Below are positions 41,851-53,221 of a stretch of 64,000 nucleotides of DNA, in pieces. A program made the translations under genes and the position numbers. This DNA comes from Gracilariopsis chorda (lineage: Eukaryota; Rhodophyta; Florideophyceae; Gracilariales; Gracilariaceae): the NCBI GenBank assembly GCA_003194525.1, contig NBIV01000248.1, positions 1 through 64,000 of the forward strand. The letters are read 5' to 3'. The notes beneath the pieces are model-generated. The model worked only from the letters and a program-made list of their open reading frames with translations. It was not told the DNA's origin and made no database searches. Every line of letters begins with the position of its first letter. Within the stretch, counting starts at the first letter, position 1.

Positions 41851-43377
41851 TGGTCACTCTAAGCAATCTGGGTCTGGATTCAAACCTAGACTGCCCCAAT
41901 CCTGAGGATATTAGGAAGTCAAAAATGCATTCGAAGGGAAAACCTCCAAAGATATGCAAGAAGTCTCCGGACGGGTACAGGTCCGAAAGGAATGTCTTAT
42001 GGATTTCTTCGGACTACGAAATCTTCTGGCTGCAAATTATTATTGCAGCGCACACTTTCCATGGAGGACATCGAAGTTCGAACGTAACTTTGGCTGCTTT
42101 CAAAGCACATTTCTTTTGGAAGAAGGTAGATGAAAATGTTACCGATTTCGTGAACACATGCTTCTATTGCCTTTGCACCGCATCCGAAAAGATTTTACCG
42201 CATCCACTAGGACACGGTCTTAATTCTAACATTACCAAAGAGTTGATCCATTTCGATTTTTGATATATGTCCCCCGGAGAAGACGACTTTTTGTACAAAT
42301 TAATCATCAAAGATGGCCACAGTGGATACCTCTGGCTAAAGCGTACAACGGAAACAACCGCTCAGTTTGCACCAACTACTTTGATAGATTGGTTCGCGTG
42401 ATGTAATGTAGCAAACCATTAGGTTTCAGACCATAGCTCATACTTCAAACACGAAGTTGTTTGTATTTTGAAGGTAAGAACGAAGTATTCTCATCATTTC
42501 ACTTTGGTGTATTGTCCTTGGTCTAATGGAACCGTTGAAGTAGTCTGCACGGAACTACTTCGTTTCTGTCGCCCTCTTCTGTCTGAATACCAGCTTCCAC
42601 ACAGTTGTTGGCTTAGTTTCATGCCAGTTGTTCAATCTACTCTGAACAATATGCTTCTGGAACGACTCGGTAGCCGTTTTCCTCTAATATTTTCAATGGC
42701 CATGCACAAGATTTTCCTCTAACGGCAATCACTAGAAAAGTTGAAAGCAACGTTCAGATGCTGAAGCTCAGCAATATTTGTAGAGCTCAGTTAGATCAGA
42801 TCAAACAACTCCAATCGTCTCTCGACGTAATGCACAAAGATGTGGCTGAGCGCTCATAAAACAAGCGAAAAAAACCGTTGAAAGCCACAATCAAAAAACC
42901 AATGTGCGTCCCATCAACTTTACTGAACGTGACGTCGTGCTCCAAGGTATGCTACAGCGTGGAAAATCTCACATGCCATCACTAAAATGGCTTGGGCCCT
43001 ATCCAGCTTTGGAATTTCCATCGAAATATATCTTTCTGGTTGAATCGCTTCTACACGGCCAGAAAAAGGAAGTACACGGACGAAGATTGACTTTTTTCCA
43101 AAACAAAAGCTTTGATGTCACTGAAGAGCTTCCAGACTATCTTGCTTATCAACAAAACGAACTCCCGGTCATTCATCGTTTCCTAGATATCAAGCGCAGG
43201 CAGGTTAAAGTTGAAATACTGGTTAAATGGCGTGAATGTTTGGACGAGGAGACTGAATGGGTGACTTTGGCTTCACTTCGTGAAGAAGTTCCAACGCTTG
43301 TTCGAGAATTTCTAAACGATTTGGAAAGCTCAGGAACACAACGTCAACGGACGATCGTTTCGTCTACTTCGAAATAA
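41760..43377 (+). pseudogene. Second Ty3/gypsy integrase with GPY/F-like and chromo-like tail
   Basis: It opens at the end of an RNase H region (NVLADILTRWAV pattern). Next come the integrase zinc finger (AHTFHGGHRSSNVTLAAF, then CFYCLC), part of the core (IIKDGHSGYLWLKRTTETTA; VYCPWSNGTVEVV), a GPY/F-like module (LKWLGPYPALEFPSKYIF with VHGRRLTFF) and a chromo-like tail (VKVEILVKWRECLDEETEW). Stops near 42263 and 42400 and a break near 42720 inactivate it. It is clearly different from the chromovirus at 18.7 kb and resembles the gypsy type in which VHGRRLKFF follows GPY/F, as described from oomycetes and some algae. Confidence 0.75.
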
Positions 43378-44095
43378 CTTTCTAACGCTTCCGCGTCGGA
43401 AGTCATAGGGCGCTGTTGTTTACTCGTACTCACTCTGGTCGTGCCTTCATACACTGGCATCAGATTCAGAATCGTTCTAGTATTTCATGCCGCTCTGTCA
43501 CGCATATCCGATACAGAACGATGACGATTTAGTACTATTTCGAGACCTCAGGTCAAACTGTGTTTCTGCTTTGCTGTGTTAGCCGCAATCGTACGCATAT
43601 GCGAATTTACTGCATGTCTATCGTTCATCCCTGCTACTGCTACGGTTACTCATTTTCCTTTTGGGCACTAGAAGCAAACGCTCTCATCTACAAAGCTGAG
43701 AGCAACCTCCAAAAGCATCGCAACGAACCTGCTCTAGATGTGTGCTCTTTTCTCTCCTGCCCCAGTCCAACACTTTCAAGTTACAACCCTTTTCCATTCG
43801 GCTTTAATTTCCTTCCCACAGCAGGTAGCTCAGATCCCAACAGCAGGCGCCGTGGAGGGTGTCAGGTTCGCCGTAGAGCGGCCCGCCTTTGAAATCATGA
43901 GGCATGGCATTGCGAGCAGTTGTCAAAGCTGCCTGAGCCACCAGGACAAAACAAGGCCTGCTCCAGAGGCTGATCCGCATTGACCTGCCCGAGCCTTAAA
44001 GACAACATCCCACCCCCAAAAATGCATCCTACCCTAGAGGTTATGAAAACCTCTCGAAGTGCAAGAAAGAGAAAGTGCTGCAGCAAAACTGTTCT
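43378..44095. other. No supported gene
   Basis: Probably the 3' flank of the second gypsy element. No LTR pair is visible. A 110-codon plus-strand frame at 43560 lacks recognisable motifs. Confidence 0.35.
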
Positions 44096-44320
44096 TTAGT
44101 GTTTCAATTCGCCTTGTGAATAGTTTGCGTCTTCCATGAACACTGTAGGAACGATTCTCACCTCATACCACGTTTCAGAGTGCCCCATGATGTTCGGGAA
44201 TCTCACATGCATGTTGTTGGCGCTTTGTGTGCCGGAGGAGGACAGAGCTGTCCCGTCGGAGTAGAGGTCAATGAGGGCCATTGCTTGTCCTATCCGAAGT
44301 CGTTCTTGATATTCTTCCAT
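44096..44320 (-). pseudogene. Plavaka/Tnp2-like transposase fragment
   Basis: The frame reads QAMALIDLYSDGTALSSSGT followed by NMHVRFPNIMGHSETWYEV. The pattern (aliphatic)-x-LYSDxTxLSxxGxxS...xxxxNI corresponds to the block in Plavaka/KDZ-type relatives of Tnp2 that carries the first catalytic Asp. Only about 75 residues survive, and the neighbouring upstream sequence (44437-44649, 44870-45391) is broken. It is unlike the Tnp2 at 13 kb, so it represents a separate lineage if the call is right. Confidence 0.4.
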
Positions 44321-44869
44321 CGCTCTTGCTTCCCAAGGCGCTGAAAAAAGCCTCCGCTAACTCTCGGTCATTGCTTGGACCTGGACTAAAGCTGAAAGCC
44401 CTCCGGCATCCTTCAAGACCTTGCAAAGGAGCTTCATTACGTAGCGAAGAACCTCAGTACGATTTTCCCCGAATGTCGTTTTGATAACCGTTTGCCTCCA
44501 TCCGTCCATTTGCACACTCCATTTCGGCGCTCTGTTGAGGTAGCAAACGAATGCAGTCCCGTCTGGAAACGTTCGGGAGAGGTTTCGGAACGGCGCGGGA
44601 AGCGACGCTTCAATGCGAAGCTGATGTGCGTACTAAGCGGAGGCCTCAACCAGCATCAGGTGGGACTCCGTGCAATATATTGTACCAGCGCTGATCGGCA
44701 AAACTCGGATAATCATCAAAGCGGAGGTGAGAATGCCCAACCAATATAAAGCTCGTCTGTTGTCCTTGAAATTATTAAAAAAATCAGAAGTATCCTTCGA
44801 AATATTGATAGCAGCGATCACCTCCTTGAGAAGATCCGTCGCACTTTCCTGGGCTGTCGCACTACCTTC

Positions 44870-45391
44870 CTACCCAGGGTTCTCACGGTTTCTCTGCCCG
44901 TCAAACACTGCACTCGTGGCGTTCTCACGATCGCCTTCCCCTCCATTCTCGACTGCTGCATATTCCTCTCCTTTGGGGTACCCCGATCCCACACCACTGC
45001 ATTCAATTGCACTTTCGTCCGGTGGCGCTCCACCTCCAGCCCCTCTTCTTACAGGAGGACGGATTTTGCTCGTTCCGAAAGAGCTGGAAGGACGAGGACT
45101 GCGACGATGGGCCACGCTGAGATGTCTGCGCAGATGGGTATCGCTTCCAAAGCCTCTCCCGCACAGATTGCTTTTGCGCAGAACCAGGGGACCCATGGAA
45201 GTTGTTTCCATCTTTCGAGCGAAGCGCGGCCACTTGCCTCGCAAAAAGGGCGCGTTCGAGGAGCAACTGCAAAAAAAGATTCTGGCCGGGTCATGCTGCG
45301 TGGGGCACGGACACACAAATAATTCGCTGATGGTTTCCTGCGCCTTTTCGCTTCGTCTGAAGCGAAACCTGAGTACAAGTTCGGGCGGCAC
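44870..45391 (-). pseudogene. Possible decayed C2H2 finger of the same transposase
   Basis: The minus-strand frame holds LCGRGFGSDTHLRRHLSVAH, the second half of a C2H2 finger. The matching first Cys (WFCAKAIC) lies in the adjacent frame, one base off. Plavaka-like transposases often begin with such a finger, and the fragment lies upstream of 44096-44320 in the same direction. All frames are open in this GC-rich stretch, so the frame itself is weak evidence. Confidence 0.3.
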
Positions 45392-45500
45392 TTAAGCTGT
45401 GCTCCTTCTTATTCCATCCACAAAGCTTCCTCTCCTCCGGCCAGACCCTTCCTTTTTTTCACTCGCCAGTGCCCATTGCGAGAAATTCAGTCACATAGAA

Positions 45501-47197
45501 ATGGCTTCTGAGCCCCCCCACCGCCCTTCGCTATCTCCCGCGCCTTCGCTCAGGCGATCTGTTGCACAACGGCAACAACCGAAGAGCTCTACACGGTCGA
45601 CAAACGCAGATATCTTCGCAGCGATTATGAGCAACACCCGCGTACTGCAAGAGAACCAAGGCAGCATTCTGTCCTGTTTGCGTATGATTGAGGCGAAGCT
45701 GGGCCGAATGCAAGAGAAGCAACTGCGGCAGACTGATGCAATGAATGATTTTCGCATGGAGAGCAAGTGTTGCCTTGATGCTGTCAGTTCCTAAAGCAAA
45801 GACTATCACGAGAAGAGCTTATCAGTTTTGTGTGAGCTTCCTAAGCTGGCGTCATTGCCATCGGAGGACCTTGAGAGAGCTGGACGGAATGGGATTAGTG
45901 ACGTGAAGTTAAGGCAACAAAAACCCTGAACGAGATGCCAGACCCCTTCATGTCACGGCAATGGACTTGGCGCCGTTCATTACGTTTTCTCGAATACGAT
46001 ATGAGCGCCATCATGCTAACCAGCCGCCTTCTATTCCTATACGCCAACATATACTTATCGCTTACAGTCCGTTGAAATTCCAAAGGTATACATACGCATA
46101 TCTCTATGGGTAAAACCATTCTCTCAAGTGTGTGCTAACATAGGCTTCATTCATTATCGTCGTTGCAGGATTACTTGAAACTGTTTACCTACTTGGAATT
46201 TGGGGATCCGACTTGGGGTGGCAAGGTATTTGATGCCACGGGAATATGCTCCGATGGTAGCCCGTTCCCACTGTTGGTGGTGGAAGCAGCATCACTAGGT
46301 CTCAAGCTTGTGGTTCAATCGGCTGATGATGAAGACAAGGTTTATTTTTTCCTGGGGAAAACGACTACACTGCCCTCAAAAAAGGAGCGTAAGCAGAAGT
46401 TTGGGATTGGAATCGCTCTCGCGCGAAGTCGCGCCCATGGCAACCTTCGTCTACTTTTGGTTCGATAGAAACTAATATTCTTTCTGCGTTCACGCCCCTA
46501 CGCTACAGTTACATTTACCAACAACTAATTGCTTCGACTAGGTGAAACAATTCAAGGCTGGACTCCCCGTTGGACATTTCATGCGAGTTGATGAAGATGT
46601 GACAGAAGAAAAAGCGCAGAGGAGCGCGCGGGTCATGCTCAAAGATGGAACTTTTAGACAGGATAACACATATGCGACGGCTTGGGGTAAGGCCTGGTTG
46701 GGCGCTCGAGTGAAAGCTATTGCAGGGGCAAACGTTTCCCGACGACGCCTTGAAGACGCCCTCTCGCCCGAAGAAATTTGCAAAGTTCTATTCCGGTCGT
46801 ACCTGAATTTGTAGATTATAGGGACACTGAAGTGTCGATCTATGCCATTGCCTTCGTCATGATGAAGGTAAGAAAAACTCTTTGGATGTTAACTGTATCT
46901 GCCCGGAATGCCGGGCAGACGTGCGGTCAGATACGAACGATTGTTGCTTCGTTTGCTGAATGCTTTTATGTGCAGGTGATCAAGTGGCTTCAAGGCGTGG
47001 CGCGAACTGGAACCGGGATGGGTATGAATACATCGCATGCTGTTCCGTGGGCGAGGGAGGCAATTCGCCAGAACTCATATCCTCGTGAGGAAGCTGGTGA
47101 AGGCCTAAGCTCTACCAACCATGTAATAGAGATGGGCGAACTATCTGTGGTGTCTTTGCTGAGCGCAGAAAACATAGAGTGGCTCTGCAACGCGTAG
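45501..47197 (+). pseudogene. Unknown protein gene with at least one clear intron
   Basis: It starts at ATG 45501 in good context (GAAATGG), encoding MASEPPHRPSLSPAPSLRRS and a coiled stretch (TRVLQENQGSILSCLRMIEA). A TAA at 45792-45794 interrupts, but the same frame goes on (SKDYHEKSLSVLCELPKLAS). An acceptor TTGCAG at about 46163-46168 precedes DYLKLFTYLEFGDPTWGGKV; another acceptor near 46541 precedes VKQFKAGLPVGHFMRVDEDV. A canonical intron, GTAAGA...TGCAG at 46868-46976, joins IYAIAFVMMK to VIKWLQGVARTGTGMG. The end is at 47197. A frame change near 46785 and the TAA mean it is broken or mis-sequenced. No family recognised. Confidence 0.45.
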
Positions 47198-47820
47198 TCG
47201 CTGGCTGAACGTCGAAAAGAGATATAGTAGAAAGTGGAATCTTGAGGGACGGGATTTTGTAGTTCCGTCGTTGGAATCGCGTGTTTGATGACTTTGAAAT
47301 TGTTTACGCTCAAGAAAAACTGAAACTTGTTCAGTTAGGCCATGGGCTTTGCGCCCAGCGTCAGTTGGATACGAGAGTTAAGCTACGAATCTAATAAATT
47401 GTAAGCTGTGGTTGCGTTCTGCTTCGTACATGCGCAGCTATTTTAGCGGGGCTGAGGCGATGGGTCGCGGTTTAAGCGCTCCTCGAGCTGCTACGGGGGG
47501 AGCTGCCGGTGGTCACCGCGGCGGAGCACGACTTGAATCCCTCTTCGAAACGTCCTCGATGCGTTCCGAAGGAATGTGTCAATGTCCTTTGCGGATCTTT
47601 GGCGCGGCGTTGCGTTATGACGCAGCCATAGTGCATCCTGTAACGCTCAGTGGGACGATGCCAATAACAGCAATATATGCCGTGACATTGTAGTGTACCG
47701 TCGGAGCGCTAATCACCGTTCCAAGGCGTTGCACGCGGCACGTGACGTGACGCTGCAAGCGCTGCTTCTCCAAGCTCCGCAGGAGCGGCGTAACACCTAC
47801 AGATGATGTTTTAAGATTTG

Positions 47821-48489
47821 GGAAAGCCTGCGGTGCAGTGCAGGCATTTCTTTCGCTAGAATAGATGATAGCACTCGTTGTGCTAAGATATCGGGCGGCA
47901 TCGAGCCGTGCTGCTGCTATGCGATGTAATGTTCATCCTAGAGCGATAGAAAATTAATCACAACGACGACTGTGATTAAATAGATCAATGTGTAAGAGTG
48001 CAGGACTCTGTAGTACGAAACGATAACCAAAATGACAAATTGCTCGTCCTCTTTTCTTTACTGGTATGAGAAAGAAGGACGCTTAAATACTAATTTACCG
48101 TGAGCAATAGTTGATGAATGTAGATGTACTATTGCTCATTAGCAGTCGTTTGAAATTCATAAACTTAACGGGTGGAACATACCTTCTTACACAATGCGAT
48201 GACCGCATAAAAGAAAACGGGCGGGAGGGTGGGCAAACGAAAACCAAAATGCGGAGCGAAACAGATTGGAGTTTGAAAGGCGTTCGTTTTGTTCAACGAA
48301 GGACGACTAGAGCATTGGGGTTCGGCCTGACGAGTCTACACTGCACTTCACAGAACCTGGAGGGAAGAGGATGCATTTCTATAAGCCGGCCACCGGCCGC
48401 GATCGCCGCCGGCCGCACTCACGGCGCACCCAAAAAGAACTAGATCTGGAGTGGTCCGGCTTTAATAAAACATCATCAAGATTTATCCA
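47821..48489 (+). repeat. Solo third copy of the palindrome's inner end
   Basis: Diverged copy of 30152-30648 (left-arm orientation), from GGAAAGCCTG to CATCATCAAGATTTATCCA. It keeps the hairpin region, AACGAAGGACGACTAGAGC and TCTACACTGCACTTCACAGA. It lacks about 70 bp present at 30555-30620 and carries a 201-bp insertion. Homology ends at the same base where the palindrome arms end, so that point is the terminus of a repeated element. Confidence 0.85.
47991..48191. mobile_element. 201-bp insertion, TG...CA ends, 5-bp target duplication
   Basis: It begins TGTAAGAGTG and ends CCTTCTTACA, and is flanked by CAATG at 47986-47990 and 48192-48196. The palindrome copies show the empty site (AAGACCAATGCGATGACC at 30307-30324), which fixes both borders. 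TG...CA ends and a 5-bp duplication fit a very small solo LTR. The short terminal inverted match (TGTAAGA) would also allow a miniature DNA element. It has no coding capacity. Confidence 0.75.
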
Positions 48490-50154
48490 ATATCCTGTAG
48501 CACTTGAAATTACCCGCCCACCACTCCCGAGAACAGTATATATCCTCTGGATCACCCTGTAGGATCTCAGTTCTGCTGAGGTCTTAGTGATGGTTTGTTA
48601 ACCTCCACATCTCCCTTCCCCAAAGCTTGAAGATCTGTTGCTTGGCAACAGCCCAACGGCCAACAATAATTGCACTTTCTCGAGCGGTGCACATGATTAC
48701 TTACTGATTACAGTGAATGGAAAATTGAAATCGCTCACAATCAAATGTGAGATCTATGGGTCTTCTAGGCTACGGTGATTCGGACGGCGATGAGAGACAA
48801 GATACGCTTCTTCCCATCGACGTGCATAGTTTGGTATGTCATCAACTCTAAATCACGGCCCGTTTGGTTCGCATCACACAATATGCTGCATCATGTCTTT
48901 CATTTGCATGACCAACGCCGTGCTCACTCATTCCCAGGAACAGCACATTTCGTGTGCAGTGTGTTGTGTTAAACGCAGTAAGAAGTTCTTCTCTGCATCG
49001 TGTTCCACGCATGGCCGCCTGCACCATACCGTTTTCCAAGTACAAACGATCTATAGCGGGCTGCTCCTACTGAGAGGAGTGAACTCGAGAAAAGGCCACG
49101 CCTTGCTGCTTTGCCATGTACTTCCCTAGTCCTCGAAATTTGAGCAATACCCTGTCCTCGCTACATACTTCTTCTTCTTCTTCTTTTTTATGAGCACACA
49201 TTACCTGATTACGGCATTGTGGTAGAATCTAACTCTACAGGGGAGCTTTTCTTCGTCTAGCATGCTAAACTCTATGTACGTAAAGCTCCTCGGAAAGAAA
49301 GATTTTCTCTGTCCCGTAGTACCAATCTCTATTCATGTCCCCGGAATGTAGCCGATGACTGCTGCTTGCTCTCACCTTGCAGCAGCCGTTTTGCGCTCAC
49401 TAGCTACTATCTCGGAACATGGAAAGATTAGTACCAAGCTTCTACGGGAAGACCCGAGATCGGATCCATTTCGTTCTGACGCGACTCGCCTTTTCCATTC
49501 TTTTCTCTGCTATTCCTTCCCCTTCCACCAGAGGACGTCAGCTAAGGGACACACCACGACAAGGCGGATTCCAATGTGCCTCGTTTTCGTCGTCTAGAAG
49601 CACTAACGACGTTCTACCCACCCTTTCCTCTTTACCCTTGGCGATTTCGGGTAGTTGAACCGACCTAACACACATGCTTTTCTTCAATCCTGGCGCAAGT
49701 TCCGTAAAACCCCTGTAAAACCATTCAGATCCTTGTACGGGCGGGCCTGTTTTCTTCCATTATCCACGCGATGCTATGCTGCGTGAGGTAAGACTGCCGC
49801 CTCAGTTTCCGTAGGAAACTCCTGACCCTTCCGGGAAAACTCAGGGAAAGGCTGGCAAGATCTTCCGGGAAGCGCGTGCGTCGTGCCTACCGTTTCGCAC
49901 AGCTTAGCGGGGGCCTTTTCTGGACAGTGCCACCCAGGTCGCTTGGGGCCGTCGGTCTGCCGACTGCCTGGTCGCTTTTAGAGACATCCCAGGTCGACGA
50001 AGGCGACCAGTCCGCCGATCGCCTGGGCGAGTTTAATGACATTCGGGGTCCTCGCTACATACAAGAGCTGATAAACCTCCACTTCCCATGGCGAAAAGCT
50101 CTCAGGTACGGTAGGGTGCAAAAAGTCTGCTCCTCTTCACGCCAGGCAGGAATC
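48490..50154. other. No supported gene
   Basis: Contains a CTTCTTCTTCTTC microsatellite (49168-49180) and, near 49930-50045, an imperfect short duplication (GGTCGCTTGGGGCCGTCGG... and GGCGACCAGTCCGCCG...). The frames present show no conserved motif. Confidence 0.4.
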
Positions 50155-51096
50155 TCATGGGCACGAATGCAAAGACTTGTGTGCGTTTTCATACTCATCG
50201 TAAGTATGAATCTTTCCAGGGTTCTTCTCAAGTACCACCCACATGTCGTTGTCAGAAGTGTTGCACTGTTCCTGGAGTTCTCGTAGTAACTTGGCCACAT
50301 CTCCCCCGACATCCTTTTGGCGATTGAAGGTTGAACCTTGGCATTCGCGAGCCCAGTAAAACGCCCACCCTTCGTTGAATGCAAACTCAGTTGAGGATTT
50401 TGTCTGGCAGTTGTGAGTTTCTGTTCCTCCATAAGCTTCAACGTCTTGTTCGAAATGAGCGCTGTCCCCATCAAACACGTTCCTAGCCACGTGAGCCAGC
50501 TCATGTCTTGCTATGTGATCGGTGAGGAGGTACTTTATTGGTAACCGAATCCTACGATATTCAGAGAACGGGACGGATCCTTTGGGAAGATTATGCACAG
50601 CGACCCTTATAGCTCGCAACTCTCTTCCAGTACGTGTATTAAAGTCTTTCAGAGCATTGTACAAACGGATATACGTGTTGCAAGGATACTCATGAACAGC
50701 AACTTCTCCAATGTCGTGGACGCCTTCGTGAAAGTCAAGAACTTGTGCAAAGCGAGGATTTACAGCGAATGCCCTTCTGCTGTTGCTCTTGTACGTGTAT
50801 TTCAATCCGACATAGAGAGAAAGCTCCCAAAGGGGACGTTTCCTTCGGACAAAACTGAAGGGCTTGGCGGTTATAGAGAAGCGACCATTTTCGTCTGCTT
50901 CTCCGATTGCGATGCTGTTAGGAATGATTCCGATGTCCTGAACGAGTCTTATTTCAGAGAAAGGAATTGGTTTCCCTGAACATGTAAGCACGCCACTGAC
51001 TGTCACACTGCTGCCTCGAAGGCATTGAGAAAAGGCAAGAGCCGGCAGAAGAAGAAGAGCGCTGAGGGGAAGAATGAAATTTGTTTCGGTTCTCAT
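50155..51096 (-). CDS. Secreted HExxH metallopeptidase-like protein
   Basis: Intact 313-residue frame from ATG 51096. Residues 1-23 form a signal peptide (NFILPLSALLLLPALAFSQC). Residues about 25-135 look like a transthyretin-like/carboxypeptidase-regulatory beta domain (VTVSGVLTCSGKPIPFSEIR; DENGRFSI). A predicted zinc site follows: H198-E199-L200-A201-H202 (IARHELAHVARNVF). About 40 residues later comes TEFAFNEGWAFYWA with E242, the EGWA-type helix that supplies the third ligand in several HExxH families. The carboxyl part has Cys residues consistent with secretion. The likely role is an extracellular or vacuolar protease; the substrate is unknown. It stands alone, with no transposon motif, and is one of the few unbroken non-mobile genes here. 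The family cannot be named without a search. Confidence 0.7.
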   Translation of the reverse strand: MRTETNFILPLSALLLLPALAFSQCLRGSSVTVSGVLTCSGKPIPFSEIRLVQDIGIIPNSIAIGEADENGRFSITAKPFSFVRRKRPLWELSLYVGLKYTYKSNSRRAFAVNPRFAQVLDFHEGVHDIGEVAVHEYPCNTYIRLYNALKDFNTRTGRELRAIRVAVHNLPKGSVPFSEYRRIRLPIKYLLTDHIARHELAHVARNVFDGDSAHFEQDVEAYGGTETHNCQTKSSTEFAFNEGWAFYWARECQGSTFNRQKDVGGDVAKLLRELQEQCNTSDNDMWVVLEKNPGKIHTYDEYENAHKSLHSCP

Positions 51097-53221
51097 GATG
51101 GCGTCTTCTTAGGGGGGAAGGTGCGGGGGGCAGCCGTAGAGACTTGCTGGCAGAGGATCGGAGAGCGAGTTAAGAGTGAACGAAGAAAGATGAGAAGTCT
51201 ATAAATGTGGCATGAGAGGTCTTTTAGCTTCCAAGGAGGCGTATTAAGCCGAAAGGAGGCAACCATGAATTGCTGTCAGTCAAGGGGAGGGAGTGGAGAG
51301 TTAACCTCACCGCTTTCGCGCGTAAGAGCGAACGAGAACATTGGTAACGCTAATCAGATTGTGCTAATCAACATACAGGCACGCGCACAGCTTTTTGGTT
51401 TACTTGAGCACTTCACGTATGAAGTATATCTTAAAGATATCCCAATTGTATTGTTGTGTAGAACAATGTTCTTGGCATCTAGATTTTAATCGGCGCCTCT
51501 GGATAAGGCTTATATTGCGTGTGTCGAAAGCCATACTGTTGTACTCTGTAGAGCGTACGTGAGAGGTTGAACGTGTTAAACTTGTTGGAGACGCACCGAA
51601 CGCAACAAACCACGAAGGGATTCAATAGTGTAGGCGGCGTTTTCCGAAGAGCGCTACTCGGATCACGTGGCACGGATCAAGTGTGAAGAGTCCGCTAAAG
51701 CACTGCCGTACGCTGCTAACAATCATGTTATGAGCAACAAGGATTTTACGCATGCGAGGCATGATAATTATTCAGACCAATAACACCAGAACGGTTTGGA
51801 AAGTAAGTTACCAACGGTACCGACGGTAACCCTTACTCTCAGAAAGTATGACATGTGAAGACATCACACGCATTGGATTGTATTGGAGCCGCACTTCGGC
51901 CTGGCCACGAATTTTGGATCAGGTGGGACTACAGTGATGCCACCGGCGATGAGGAGACCGACGGCTGCGATTGGTTCATATGCGGCCAGTATTTACTCCA
52001 CCTCTCCTTGTGGCGCTGGGGCTCACAATGGCGGAGCGTGCAGAGCTTACGTTCATTGCTGTGTGCCGTATCCTTGAAATTGTCCTGCTTTTCTCCCATG
52101 TACCCTTCGAAACATACGAAGGTTCATATTCGCACGGAACAAGGGAAGATCTGAGTCTTGGAGATAGGTAGTGTGCAACTAAGCACTGCTAACTGTTATT
52201 CCGAAGGGTAGAACCCGGTTACTGACAACACCATGTGGGGCATACATGCGTTGTTGCAATCTCAAGCATAACTGTATTCCCGCACGAAAGTTTGCGAGAA
52301 TCACAGCCGCATAAACTCATCATCATCCTCACCAGAGCAGTGCCCCGGGCAGACGAAGGTTATAAGCTTCTGCAAAGAGGCCGAACACGAACAATACGCG
52401 CGATTTAAGACCCAAAGGAGAGCATTGTCGGAATGGATGTTCGACATGCCAGAAAGGTTACGAGCATCATCGTGATAAGCGATCGCACGCACCTCGCCAC
52501 TATTGCAGACTTCAGTTCAACAAGATGGACACGATGCTCTTAACGATACCGATAACACTCAGAACCTGCCAACAAGCTATCGAAGGGAACGTGCGTTACA
52601 TCAATGCATTGCAAGTCTTCTTCGTTTTGTGCTCATATATTATTTGAAAGCTCCCTCTCGATCAGCAGCGGGCAACCCTTGAACTCCGTACCGTCAACTT
52701 CACCAACCTTCCAAGCGGCAACAGTTTCCAACTGCAACAATACGCAACCCATTGTAGCGATAATTCTTGATTGCCAACGTGCAATATTATAGGGAAGCGC
52801 CATCCTTGTTGCCCATTGTGTGGCTCTCTTTAAAGCATTTCATTTGTCCCGAGGAGGGCCGAGCTGCCAAGCCAACCCTCTGTGTCCCAAGAACGCACAG
52901 CAGGAACGCGTTGCGGATTAGCCCGACAGTTGCTCTCTGCTGCTTGCGTTTTCATTTCTAAACAGCTTACCCGACTCATCTCTACACCTCGCTTCACTGC
53001 TTTTGCGGTCACAGAATTGCGTTTCCGATGCTCACTCGCGCTCAACAAGCTTTCATTGCTGCCCACCAGCTTGTATGGAGGTCTGATCAACCTTTAAGGC
53101 GTTCTTACCTTCTGCCAGCGCTTTGGCAATCCTCTGCTGCAACGTTTCTTCACAACCTGTTCCATCATCTCTCTCCGTGCATCCCAGCTGTTCGTACTTC
53201 AGCCAAACCTGTACGCCCCAA
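51097..53221. other. No supported gene
   Basis: About 2.1 kb with short frames only. A Gly/Cys-rich 64-codon frame (51883-52077) shows no recognisable motif. I see no repeats or element ends. Confidence 0.35.

Noticed and set aside
44670-45395. 241-codon plus-strand frame as a gene
   Set aside because: In this GC-rich stretch long open frames exist on both strands. The plus-strand text has no conserved motif, whereas the minus strand has a half C2H2 finger.
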